Assembly (NCBI GenBank): GCA_023134675.1
Contig: JAGLUQ010000031.1
Coordinates: 1 to 8,156 of the forward strand
Direction: 5' to 3'
DNA from: Candidatus Aenigmatarchaeota archaeon
GTDB taxonomy: Archaea; EX4484-52; GLR71
Length of the DNA: 8,156 nt
The number at the start of each line of letters is the position of its first letter. Positions within the stretch are counted from its first letter, which is position 1. The translations under genes and the position numbers were made by a program. This document shows, one piece after another, positions 1 to 5,725 of this stretch. Under the pieces are notes generated by a model, which saw nothing but the letters and a program-made list of their open reading frames with translations, was not told the DNA's origin and made no database searches.

Positions 1-1376
1 CCTAGTGCGAAAAGCGCAGACTCAAACTGTTCTTCTATCTTCTGTATATCTTTGACTATCTTGATTTTCTGAAAGCTCGTGCCTCTGTTATATATGATTA
101 TTCCTATGGCTATGCCAAAGACAATGATTATGCTGTGAAACATGTTTGATGCTATAAAGCTTGCCGGGAAGCGCAGCTGCGATGTATCTGTACCTAAGAA
201 TGTGACAAGCATCATCAGCCCGACAAAGACAATAAAACCTCCTGCTGAAAGTGCGAAAGGCCATACGGGCAAGATTGATTTGCCGATTTTCATCTTGTTC
301 AGAGGCATAGTATCTGGGTGGTTGGATATGTCTACAACAGTCTTCGTCGAAGGCCTCTTGTTAAGTATACTTTTCATCACAACATACACGATTGTTGGCA
401 GTACCAGGTTATAGCCGAACACAAGATATGTCACAATGTTCGGGAAAGCATCACCTAAGAATATAGATGCGAGAGGAAATATAATCATACCCATTATAGG
501 GAGAAGTATGCCAAGCCCGTGTATGACCATAATCGGCATCTGAAGGTCTCTGCTGTAACGCTTCATCTTCTCGTTAGTGCCTTCAAGTATTGTGTTGACT
601 GACTTGTCAAGCAGATTCTCGCGCCTGACTGGGTTTGTCTCTCTCATAGAAGCTCTTATAAACTCTATTGAATCCATGAATTCGCGGTTGTAGTTTTTCC
701 ATTGTAGCACATATTCCATAAGCCCTTCATCGATAGTCTGTATTTCACTGTTCTCTAGGCGCCACAGCATCCTTTTGAAGTCGCGCCCTACTTTTCCTGT
801 CGCGCTTTCTGCTGCAAAACGTACTGCTCCCTCAAGATTTGGTGTGGTCTTCATGTAGACAATCATGTATAGTACTACCATGACAAGCTCTCCTGAGCTT
901 TTTATCCTGATGCTTGTGGCATGGTTATTTGGGTATTTTAATATAGCTAGCGCAGTTATTGGTGCAAGCGCAAACATTGTTACTTTCACAAGCCCCGGTG
1001 CTATTGATGGCGGCATTATAAGGCTCAGCACACCGATGCAGATAAAGAATAGCAATGACACCACAGCAAATCCGGCAACACCTTCAGGCGTGACCTTCAG
1101 GGCCGTGAACTCTATCGCCTCATTGATCTGATCTCTGTTCTTCTTATCAAGGTCTATCTTGAAGAGTTTTCCTGAATATGCGCACATCTTCTCAAAGAAT
1201 GTCCCGACTTTTTTCATGTCTGCTTCTTCTTCCTTGTATTCTCTGTAAGCTTTGGATGTTATATCTATATCTGATTTAGTCTTGGATGGGTCTGCTATGC
1301 CTTTGTTGTAATACTCAAGAGCTTTCTCTATCTCTGCAAAATGCTCTTTTTTGGCGTCGGATGGGTTGGATGCCAT
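1..1376 (-). CDS. TadC/FlaJ-like (T2SS F family) membrane platform protein, 3' end cut by window
   Basis: Probable inner-membrane platform protein of an archaeal type IV pilus or type II/IV secretion-like machine, the partner of a cytoplasmic hexameric ATPase. I see 458 residues starting at ATG 1376 with no stop before the window edge. Residues 1-95 are charged and cytosolic. Hydrophobic segments lie at about 100-121, 126-147, 281-307, 313-336, 367-394 and 411-429. Between the second and third is a soluble helical block (about 155-275) that begins with a GELVMVVLYM stretch and contains TPNLEGAVRFAAE. This two-TM, helical block, TM layout is the T2SSF/TadC/FlaJ pattern. An AAGGT ribosome-binding-like motif precedes the start, and a TATA-like element lies further upstream, so the gene appears to have its own promoter. 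The usual neighbour, the ATPase gene, is about 6 kb away at the other end of the window. The family call is by pattern recognition; whether the machine is a pilus or a secretion system is not resolved. Confidence 0.82.
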   Translation of the reverse strand, partial: MASNPSDAKKEHFAEIEKALEYYNKGIADPSKTKSDIDITSKAYREYKEEEADMKKVGTFFEKMCAYSGKLFKIDLDKKNRDQINEAIEFTALKVTPEGVAGFAVVSLLFFICIGVLSLIMPPSIAPGLVKVTMFALAPITALAILKYPNNHATSIRIKSSGELVMVVLYMIVYMKTTPNLEGAVRFAAESATGKVGRDFKRMLWRLENSEIQTIDEGLMEYVLQWKNYNREFMDSIEFIRASMRETNPVRRENLLDKSVNTILEGTNEKMKRYSRDLQMPIMVIHGLGILLPIMGMIIFPLASIFLGDAFPNIVTYLVFGYNLVLPTIVYVVMKSILNKRPSTKTVVDISNHPDTMPLNKMKIGKSILPVWPFALSAGGFIVFVGLMMLVTFLGTDTSQLRFPASFIASNMFHSIIIVFGIAIGIIIYNRGTSFQKIKIVKDIQKIEEQFESALFAL

Positions 1377-1407
1377 AGAATATACCTTATTTGATTTATC
1401 TCTGCTC

Positions 1408-1426
1408 TGTATATATAGATTAGATT
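1408..1426 (-). promoter_or_regulatory. Candidate archaeal BRE/TATA promoter of the TadC-like gene
   Basis: On the minus strand CGAAATCTAATCTATATATA reads as a BRE-like AAA followed by a TATATATA box. The box centre is about 38 bp from ATG 1376, which would place the start of transcription roughly 10-15 nt before the ATG. A second TATA-like stretch (TTTTATAAAG, about 1480-1489, minus) would give a longer leader. This is inferred from sequence only. Confidence 0.4.
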
Positions 1427-1575
1427 TCGCATTTTCCATAATGCTCGTGCCTCAAAAAAAGCATAAGGCTACAGAAAACTTTATAAAAATCAATTATCTA
1501 ATATTCTATAGATTTAAATGGAATCCCTGGATGTGCTGTCAAATTGGAATCTGATCGCATTTAGGCATATCTCTA

Positions 1576-1605
1576 TGCATACCATTGCCACATATAAGGT
1601 ATGCA
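1576..1605. repeat. Inverted repeat TGCATACC-N14-GGTATGCA
   Basis: The 8-bp arms match perfectly around a 14-nt centre. It could be an operator or an RNA hairpin; a short T run (1616-1620) follows about 10 nt downstream on the plus strand. Its position in the middle of a divergent intergenic region favours a regulatory role, by inference. Confidence 0.45.
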
Positions 1606-1782
1606 AAGGAAGAGATTTTTAGGGAATGATTCCATACCCTTTCTAAAACCCTCACGAGGACCCTTTTCTTTTCTTGAATATTTTGGTTTTCAGGCATAGT
1701 CATTAGGATGGCAGATATTGTCTATCATACGTTAAGGTATATTATTGCCCCTATGTTCTGGAATGGATGATTATCGGTTTTT

Positions 1783-1800
1783 AGATAGCTTAAGCTATCT
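1783..1800. promoter_or_regulatory. Perfect 18-bp palindrome, probable operator of the 355-aa gene
   Basis: AGATAGCTTAAGCTATCT is identical to its own reverse complement over 18 bp and ends 30 bp before ATG 1831. Its TTAA centre sits at about -39 from the start codon, where an archaeal TATA element of a short-leader gene would lie, so a bound dimer could block transcription. As a gapless palindrome it is more plausible as a DNA site than as an RNA hairpin. The regulator is unknown. Confidence 0.5.
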
Positions 1801-1830
1801 GCCGGACATCCACAGGATAAGTTGGTTTGA

Positions 1831-2898
1831 ATGAAAAAAATTGAAGAGAACGGGGAGACACCGGTAAGTGCAACCTATGCAGAATATGGCATAGCTGATG
1901 TCTCAGAGCTGGCCTACGTAATTAGTAAAAGCCATATGGGACGATTACAAGCTCTTCTAAGGATCACACCAGGAAATCCCGGGTTCTTAAAGTCAATAGC
2001 TTTAGATATGGCATATGCTAAAGATCCGGAAACTGCAATATACAGTATATGGGACCGGAAACTGCATGAAGGCCTTGACCTGTTGCCGCGTTTTGACAGC
2101 TGCAAAGCCACATCTATTCCTGAACTTTATGGTGATGGATTGAAAAAGATGGCGGAAGAGATAATGTCTCTCAGCAGCTACACAGGTACTATAAAACCTG
2201 AGATATTAGACAGTGTTGCTCAGGATATATTATCTCCTGCATCGTTGTCAGACTTATGGTTCGCACTTCACGACGAGATATACAACCAGGCGGAAAAGCT
2301 TATAGATTCAGTTGCTGCTATGGGACCGGACATGGAATATGCACGCTCGCAGCTATATGTGAGGCGGATGCTTGAAAAAGACGAGGACACTCTGGCCAGG
2401 CGTCTTGTAGAGTATTACATAGAAGACCTTGACCTGATGACATCCGGTTACTTATGCAGAAAGCGTGAGATATGTGAGATTGCAGATGAGTTTGATAAAT
2501 CTTATGGTTCACACTATGATGCCTTCAATGACTTGTCTGGCCTGCTTCAGGAATATAATGCAGCCTTGCGGGTGATGGAATGCGCAGTCTTCGCAAAGTG
2601 GATAACTGATGAGCGGAAGATACCTTTGGATAAGTCTGTATGTAATGCATTCATGGAAAAAGAGATCCTGCTTGACTCATCGGAAAAAAAGATAGGCAGT
2701 TCCATGAACAGTCTTAAGCAGAAGCTGCCTATAACTTCAGGTATAGTTGTGGATGGCGACACATACACAGATGATGAGATAAACAAGATGTTCCGGCAGT
2801 TTGAGAAAGCATACGATCTGCTTGAGGACATGAAAACAGATCTTGCATATCTCAGGGGGGATATGGACACTTGCTGCTGCAGGATCTGCGAGCCATAG
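1831..2898 (+). CDS. Hypothetical 355-aa soluble helical protein with Cys-cluster tail
   Basis: I do not recognise this protein. It is 355 residues long, with no signal peptide or membrane segment. It is rich in D, E, K, L and A in helix-like patterns throughout (for example 105-240 and about 290-345, the latter heptad-like and possibly coiled coil). It ends in an unusual cysteine cluster, C348, C349, C350 and C353 within CCCRIC, two residues before the stop, which could bind metal or carry a modification. An in-frame TGA lies immediately before ATG 1831, so this is the first possible start; I see no strong Shine-Dalgarno. The stop is TAG, with an in-frame TGA two codons later. The gene is more GC-rich than those to its right (the line 2341-2400 is about 58% GC). 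It stands alone between a palindrome-bearing promoter region and a strong terminator, so it is probably monocistronic. The coding call is solid; the function is unknown. Confidence 0.8.
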   Translation: MKKIEENGETPVSATYAEYGIADVSELAYVISKSHMGRLQALLRITPGNPGFLKSIALDMAYAKDPETAIYSIWDRKLHEGLDLLPRFDSCKATSIPELYGDGLKKMAEEIMSLSSYTGTIKPEILDSVAQDILSPASLSDLWFALHDEIYNQAEKLIDSVAAMGPDMEYARSQLYVRRMLEKDEDTLARRLVEYYIEDLDLMTSGYLCRKREICEIADEFDKSYGSHYDAFNDLSGLLQEYNAALRVMECAVFAKWITDERKIPLDKSVCNAFMEKEILLDSSEKKIGSSMNSLKQKLPITSGIVVDGDTYTDDEINKMFRQFEKAYDLLEDMKTDLAYLRGDMDTCCCRICEP

Positions 2899-2904
2899 GT
2901 TTGA

Positions 2905-2954
2905 AGGCAGGAAAACTGGCGGTTTATGCCCTTTCCTGCTTTTTTTCTTTTTTT
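2905..2954 (+). terminator. Hairpin plus T-tract terminator after the 355-aa gene
   Basis: GCAGGAAA (2907-2914) pairs with TTTCCTGC (2932-2939), with an inner GGC/GCC extension (2918-2920 with 2928-2930). A nearly unbroken T run follows (2940-2954). It lies 9 nt after the stop codon. Opposite it the minus strand is A-rich, so it should act only on plus-strand transcripts. A second short dyad, AAGTAA/TTACTT (2955-2971), surrounds a further T run. Confidence 0.8.
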
Positions 2955-2990
2955 AAGTAATTTTTTTACTTCTTTTGCATTTTTTCAATT

Positions 2991-3605
2991 TCACTTATTT
3001 TTATTCCCATTGACTACTTCTGCAACCCTGTCAATAGCACCTGAAACCATACCATTACTCTTTTGTTTGATAACCTTTTCCTTGAAAGCAGGCATCTTGA
3101 TTTCCTGTTTTATCTGCGCTAAGGCAATCGTCTCATCTTCAGTATTATTTTTTATATATTCTTCCTGCACATAAAGCGGATATAGATAATAAGATCCTGT
3201 GATGTCTATATTCGCAAACCTGATCAGATCTTCTTGTGACTTATATTTATCTGACACATCTGCCAGTTCAGCTATAGTATTTTCTTTGTAATGCCTCCAG
3301 CCCTTTTCATCAGAAACAATCCCGTCCTCATCCGGAAGAAAAAAATATTTGTTGTCTACATTTTTAATCTTATGTTTATCGGCAAGAATCTCATTGATTT
3401 CAGACATCGCAGGCAAAGGATATATTTCAATAGTCTTTCCCTGATTTACAGAATCAATACACATTCCTAAATATGACAGGACCTCTTCAAAGCTTGAAAT
3501 AAAAGACATATAGTCCTTTTCATCCACAATATCTACATATTTATAAGCGATTTCTTCAGTTATTTTCAGATACGCGCTCAGTAAATCTGGTCTGCTTTCA
3601 CTCAT
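2991..3605 (-). CDS. Hypothetical 204-aa protein downstream of the Lrp/AsnC regulator
   Basis: I do not recognise this protein. It is soluble, with no signal peptide or transmembrane segment. The N-terminal 55 residues look helical and acidic, residues 60-150 look mixed alpha/beta and aromatic-rich (KYFFLPDEDG at 86-95, GWRHYKENT at 102-110, SYYLYPLYVQEEY at 138-150), and the last 35 residues are basic and helical. It follows the Lrp/AsnC gene on the same strand after 51 nt. A TATA-like stretch in that gap (about 3633-3640, minus) is placed for a near-leaderless transcript from ATG 3605, so it may be transcribed with the regulator, alone, or both. I see no Shine-Dalgarno, which fits the leaderless idea. 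It is in the same reading frame as the Lrp gene, with only that gene's TAG stop between them. It ends close to, and convergent with, the terminator of the 355-aa gene. Confidence 0.72.
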   Translation of the reverse strand: MSESRPDLLSAYLKITEEIAYKYVDIVDEKDYMSFISSFEEVLSYLGMCIDSVNQGKTIEIYPLPAMSEINEILADKHKIKNVDNKYFFLPDEDGIVSDEKGWRHYKENTIAELADVSDKYKSQEDLIRFANIDITGSYYLYPLYVQEEYIKNNTEDETIALAQIKQEIKMPAFKEKVIKQKSNGMVSGAIDRVAEVVNGNKNK

Positions 3606-3629
3606 AATGAAATTTTTAAAGAGATAAAA

Positions 3630-3645
3630 TAATAAATATATCGCA
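3630..3645 (-). promoter_or_regulatory. Candidate promoter of the 204-aa gene
   Basis: On the minus strand GCGATATATTTATTATT carries a TATA-like TATATTTA whose centre is about 31 bp before ATG 3605. That would put transcription start a few bases before the start codon, as in the near-leaderless mRNAs common in archaea. There is no clear BRE. Confidence 0.35.
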
Positions 3646-3656
3646 ACTGTCTGATA

Positions 3657-4151
3657 CTAATATGTATAGTCCTCAATCTTGTATATCTGCATTATATAGT
3701 TAGTCTCCCAGTCTGCGATAAGGTCTGTAAACTCATGCCTTATCTTGAAAAGTATCCTGTTCATGTCTGAAGAATCGTGCGCGATGATGACAAGAAGAAG
3801 GTCGACATCCCCGATTATAGAGAATATGTCAATCACATTCCTGTTCTTCTTCAGGCTGTTTATAAATTGTTCCTGCTTCTCTTCAGTAATATTCTTCAAT
3901 TTTATCCGTGCATGGACGCCTATAGGCATCCCTGTCTTCTCAGTATCTACCTGTATAGTAAACTTAGTGATGACTTCATTAGCGACCATCCTGTCAATCC
4001 TTGCCTTTGTGGATGGTATAGATAGCCTGATTTCCCTTGCAATATCCAGAAGCCTTGCCCTACTGTTATCGGAAAGTATGTTCAGTATCTTACGGTCTGT
4101 CTCGTCAATCTGGCTTACTTTTTTAGTTTTATGCGCTTTTTCAACTATCAT
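3657..4151 (-). CDS. Lrp/AsnC family transcriptional regulator
   Basis: DNA-binding regulator of the feast/famine family, which acts as dimers or octamers on dyad sites, often with a small ligand such as an amino acid. The 164 residues fit the family length. The N-terminal winged helix-turn-helix spans about 17-68: IDETDRKILNILSDNSR, then LLDIAREI, then the recognition helix with SIPSTKARIDRM (45-55). After a short linker comes the RAM ligand-binding/oligomerisation domain (about 76-155), with the family's G-D-x-D motif seen as IIGDVDLLLVI (112-122). The first 14 residues are an extra basic tail. It ends in TAG. The gene is divergent from the A/B operon, separated by 136 bp containing several TAGTA/TACTA dyads, so I infer that it controls that operon and perhaps itself. 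The effector is unknown. A TATA element about 28 bp before the ATG suggests a nearly leaderless message. Confidence 0.93.
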   Translation of the reverse strand: MIVEKAHKTKKVSQIDETDRKILNILSDNSRARLLDIAREIRLSIPSTKARIDRMVANEVITKFTIQVDTEKTGMPIGVHARIKLKNITEEKQEQFINSLKKNRNVIDIFSIIGDVDLLLVIIAHDSSDMNRILFKIRHEFTDLIADWETNYIMQIYKIEDYTY

Positions 4152-4173
4152 GACTTAAATTATTAAAACAAAA

Positions 4174-4189
4174 CATTAAATATCTTTGC
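4174..4189 (-). promoter_or_regulatory. Candidate promoter of the Lrp/AsnC gene
   Basis: On the minus strand GCAAAGATATTTAATG contains a BRE-like CAAAG followed by the TATA-like ATATTTAAT, with its centre about 28 bp before ATG 4151. This spacing predicts a transcript starting at or just before the start codon. No Shine-Dalgarno is visible upstream of the gene. Confidence 0.5.
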
Positions 4190-4208
4190 ATTTTTTAGGC
4201 AAAACGAC

Positions 4209-4222
4209 AGAAATGCTTAAAT
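4209..4222 (+). promoter_or_regulatory. Candidate BRE/TATA promoter of the A/B operon
   Basis: AGAAATGCTTAAATAG gives a BRE-like GAAA and a TATA-like CTTAAATA. Transcription should start about 25 bp downstream, near 4244, inside the dyad array. The leader would then include the GGGGGT ribosome-binding-like motif (4274-4279) upstream of ATG 4288. A second TATA-like element, CTATATAATG (about 4250-4259), would start transcription too late to include that motif, so I prefer the upstream one. Confidence 0.5.
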
Positions 4223-4270
4223 AGTATAAGTACTATATTAGTATTACTACTATATAATGAATTAGTAGTA
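4221..4270. promoter_or_regulatory. TAGTA/TACTA operator array in the divergent Lrp-A1 promoter region
   Basis: Two adjacent 17-bp copies, TAGTATAAGTACTATAT (4222-4238) and TAGTATTACTACTATAT (4239-4255), match at 15 of 17 positions. Each is a dyad of TAGTA and TACTA around a 4-bp centre. A third dyad overlaps the second copy: TACTACTA (4245-4252) and TAGTAGTA (4263-4270) around a 10-bp centre containing TATAATG. The array covers the expected transcription start of the A/B operon. Dyads of this size next to a divergent Lrp/AsnC gene are the expected layout for its binding sites; the assignment is inference. Confidence 0.6.
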
Positions 4271-4287
4271 TATGGGGGTTTATTATT

Positions 4288-4752
4288 ATGGGTGAAAATG
4301 AAGAATTAAAGACAATACTGTTTAATGATTCAACTGATATTGATTCAATAATTAATATGTTAAAAAAATTAGATTATGATAGTTATGGTGTTATTGTTGA
4401 TAAATCTAACAATTATCTGAGTCCGATATTGTTTCAGGGTTTTACTAAAATCTCGACTAAAAACGTTAAAACTAATGAAAAACAGAGTTATAGCTTAAAT
4501 GCTGATGTATGGGATTCTGCAAAATCTTATATTGATACAAGTTATTTTGAGCATAAATCTGAGATTCGTTTAGCTCCAAAAAAACAATTTTTTGATGGGT
4601 CATATCATACTGTACATAATCATTATCTATCTCTAATTGAAGGTGATACTTTATTTATTGGTCCTAAGGCTGATGTAGAAAACATTTTCCAAGAAGAATA
4701 TGCAAATGCTAAAAAAAGAAGGGATATTATTCCGACTGGTGAAAAATTATGA
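4288..4752 (+). CDS. Family A paralog A1, 154-aa protein of unknown function
   Basis: This is the first gene of the A1-A2-B1-A3-B2 operon. I do not recognise the family. It is a soluble protein with no signal peptide or membrane segment. Motifs shared with A2 and A3 are: an N-terminal helix with D-x-I-D-S-I-I-x-x-L-K (about 17-27), SYG (32-34), LFQG (48-51), a tryptophan motif DVW (73-75), LAPKKQFFDGSY (95-106), LFIGPK (122-127) and a basic C-terminal tail (AKKRRD). This suggests a small alpha/beta fold with conserved aromatic and lysine residues. A GGGGGT motif 8 nt upstream supports the start. The stop TGA overlaps the ATG of A2 (ATGA), so the two are translationally coupled. The gene is very AT-rich (the line 4321-4380 is only about 15% GC), unlike the secretion genes. 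Probably controlled by the divergent Lrp regulator. Confidence 0.85.
   Translation: MGENEELKTILFNDSTDIDSIINMLKKLDYDSYGVIVDKSNNYLSPILFQGFTKISTKNVKTNEKQSYSLNADVWDSAKSYIDTSYFEHKSEIRLAPKKQFFDGSYHTVHNHYLSLIEGDTLFIGPKADVENIFQEEYANAKKRRDIIPTGEKL
4738..4752 (+). repeat. Repeated junction GGTGAAAAATTATGA, copy 1 (A1/A2)
   Basis: This 15-nt string holds the ribosome binding site (GGTGA), the start ATG of A2 and the A1 stop TGA. The identical 15 nt occurs at 6144-6158 between A3 and B2, where the GGTGA instead supplies the stop of A3. The next bases are also similar (GTGAAAATG and ATGAAAACG). The same upstream end is thus joined to two different downstream gene families. Confidence 0.75.
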
Positions 4753-5177
4753 GTGAAAATGTACAAATAATACCGATTACTGGTTCTGATAGTGTGGATT
4801 CTATCATTAATAAATTAAAAAAATCAGATCCTGAAAGCTACGGGGTTATTTTCTATCCTGGAAAAATGTTTAAACCTACTTAGTTTCAAGGTTATTCTTC
4901 ATTTTGGACTGAAGACGTTTTGTATGACCTTAAAGATGGAGTTTGGGAATCTGGTACCCCTATCAAATTAAGTGATTTTAAATTTGATGATGATTGTTTG
5001 ATGAGATTAAGTCAAAATTATAATAATTATCATGGTTCTTATGAAGAGAACACGGGTGCACTATGTTTAATTAAAGATACTCTTCTGCTCATAGGTCCGA
5101 AGGATCCTATCGAAGCCAGTTATTATAGGCAATGCAGGGTTGTTAAAGAAAATAGGATTTTACAAAATCTGTTTTGA
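4749..5177 (+). pseudogene. Family A paralog A2, interrupted by in-frame TAG at codon 45
   Basis: The frame from ATG 4749 reads MSENVQIIPITG and aligns with A1 and A3, but has TAG at 4881-4883 (codon 45). After it the same frame runs on for 97 codons to TGA 5175-5177 with family motifs kept: FQGY (46-49), GVWES (64-68), RLS (86-88) and LLLIGPKDPIEA (112-123). A1 and A3 have LFQG at this point, with Leu encoded by TTG; in A3 it is also residue 45. A single T-to-A change therefore explains the stop. No frameshift or second stop is present. The start is supported by GGTGA 6 nt upstream and the ATGA overlap with A1. Translated normally it gives a 44-aa fragment; the internal ATG at 4920 has no ribosome binding site. 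It is either a very young pseudogene, a phase-variable or sequencing change, or a recoded stop. Because TAG ends two other genes here, I favour a nonsense mutation. Confidence 0.8.
4896..4915 (+). other. Short inverted repeat just after the A2 TAG
   Basis: TCTTCA (4896-4901) and TGAAGA (4910-4915) are perfect 6-bp arms around an 8-nt loop, beginning 12 nt after the in-frame TAG. Stem-loops placed like this can help recoding, but six weak base pairs inside an AT-rich coding region may well be chance. Confidence 0.25.
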
Positions 5178-5249
5178 ACCTTTTTTAATGGTTCCTTTAA
5201 GTGATTTGAAGTGATAGTTGAATCAAATTGGAGATGTAGGTGAAGCAAT
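5178..5249 (+). promoter_or_regulatory. A2-B1 spacer with short direct and inverted repeats
   Basis: This is the only sizeable gap in the five-gene operon (72 bp; the others are -4, 14 and 6). It opens with a GAACC-N9-GGTTC dyad with T-rich loop (5176-5194) directly on the A2 stop, possibly a weak terminator. It then has AAGTGAT twice with a 10-bp period (5199-5205 and 5209-5215) and TTGAATCAA (5218-5226). It closes with GGTGA (5239-5243), a good ribosome binding site 6 nt before ATG 5250. It may partly uncouple B1 from A1-A2. Confidence 0.35.
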
Positions 5250-5711
5250 ATGGAAAAAAAAATTATGACTGGCCAGGATGTAGCAAAGATAATGCAAAGA
5301 TACATAGATGAAATTGAGAAAGACCCCAGCTTTGAGCTGTATGTATCTCTTACACCTGCCATACCTCCTGGTACCGAAGATGTTTTTGATGATATATTCG
5401 GAGAGAATGGTAAGTCTGCATATAAATCGTTTATGTCTGATTCAGAGGATCAGAAAGATTTTGGTGGTGAATTGAAGAAACAAATAGATGATGTAAAAAA
5501 AGGTTTGGATATTTTATCAGACATACGCGCAAAAGGTCTGGATATCGTGTATATCGGATATTCTACCAACAACTCTCAGCACACACATATTATGTTTTAT
5601 AAAGATGGTGCAATGATCGAGTTTGGGATGTTTCCAAAGGAATATTCTGAAATTGACCCGATTTTTGAAGATATAAAAAGAGAATATCCTGGGACATATA
5701 TTGAATCTTAA
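5250..5711 (+). CDS. Family B paralog B1, 153-aa acidic protein of unknown function
   Basis: I do not recognise the family. The protein is soluble and strongly acidic (by my count about 31 D/E against 18 K/R), with no signal peptide or membrane segment. It shares with B2 an N-terminal helix ending in a Tyr-rich motif (VAKIMQRYIDEI at 11-22, against IISLMQEYLPEI in B2). It also shares a strand-like F-x-L-x-V segment (28-33), a middle helical region, a strand with Y-x-x-Y-S (101-105, YIGYS; in B2 YYLAYS), and the C-terminal signature IDPIFEDIKREYP (135-147, in B2 IDPILAKIKQNY). The start at ATG 5250 has GGTGA 6 nt upstream. GC is moderate (about 35% in the line 5401-5460), higher than in A1. 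B1 lies between A2 and A3, 14 nt before A3, and the A2-B1 and A3-B2 units look like duplicates. Whether A and B products interact is an inference from the repeated pairing. Confidence 0.85.
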   Translation: MEKKIMTGQDVAKIMQRYIDEIEKDPSFELYVSLTPAIPPGTEDVFDDIFGENGKSAYKSFMSDSEDQKDFGGELKKQIDDVKKGLDILSDIRAKGLDIVYIGYSTNNSQHTHIMFYKDGAMIEFGMFPKEYSEIDPIFEDIKREYPGTYIES

Positions 5712-5725
5712 GAGTGTGATAAAAT

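Larger units (their letters stand above)
1377..1830. other. Divergent intergenic region with several inverted repeats, no convincing gene
   Basis: This 454-bp gap lies between the divergent TadC-like gene and the 355-aa gene. I find no ORF worth calling and no tRNA-like T-arm. It holds TATA-like elements in both orientations: TTTAAATG near 1512-1519, TATATATA near 1410-1418 on the minus strand, and GGTATATTATTG at 1737-1748 on the plus strand. It also holds an 8-bp-arm inverted repeat at 1576-1605 and a perfect 18-bp palindrome at 1783-1800. The stretch 1621-1675 has short GGAAT/ATTCC and CCTC/GAGG dyads, two ACCCTTT repeats and pyrimidine runs. A small structured RNA from about 1540 to 1680 is possible but not supported enough to call. 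Confidence 0.5.

Noticed and set aside
142..1131. Plus-strand open frames at 142-414 and 865-1131
   Set aside because: They lie antisense inside the TadC-like gene, whose frame is continuous with clear membrane-protein composition; they have no ribosome binding site or recognisable protein character.
1351..1554. Plus-strand 67-codon frame across the TadC-like start
   Set aside because: It overlaps the start and promoter of the minus-strand gene, has poor protein-like composition and no ribosome binding site.
1540..1680. A tRNA, riboswitch or C/D box RNA in the intergenic region
   Set aside because: No T-arm consensus, no paired C and D boxes and no recognisable aptamer core; only simple dyads are seen.
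3745..4158. Plus-strand 137-codon frame antisense to the Lrp gene
   Set aside because: It is the mirror of a well-supported Lrp/AsnC coding frame; its Ser/Phe/Ile-rich sequence is typical of an antisense shadow.
4222..4270. CRISPR-like repeat array
   Set aside because: Repeats are 17 bp, directly adjacent with no spacers, only two copies, and lie in a promoter; they are operator-like.
4881..4883. TAG in A2 as a proven pyrrolysine codon
   Set aside because: The aligned residue is Leu (TTG) in both paralogs, one base change away, and TAG serves as a normal terminal codon in two other genes here. No pyl gene is in the window. Kept as a question in the findings, not as a call.
4920..5177. A separate 85-aa gene starting at ATG 4920
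   Set aside because: There is no ribosome binding site, and the same frame upstream of the TAG aligns with the N-termini of A1 and A3. It is the 3' part of A2.
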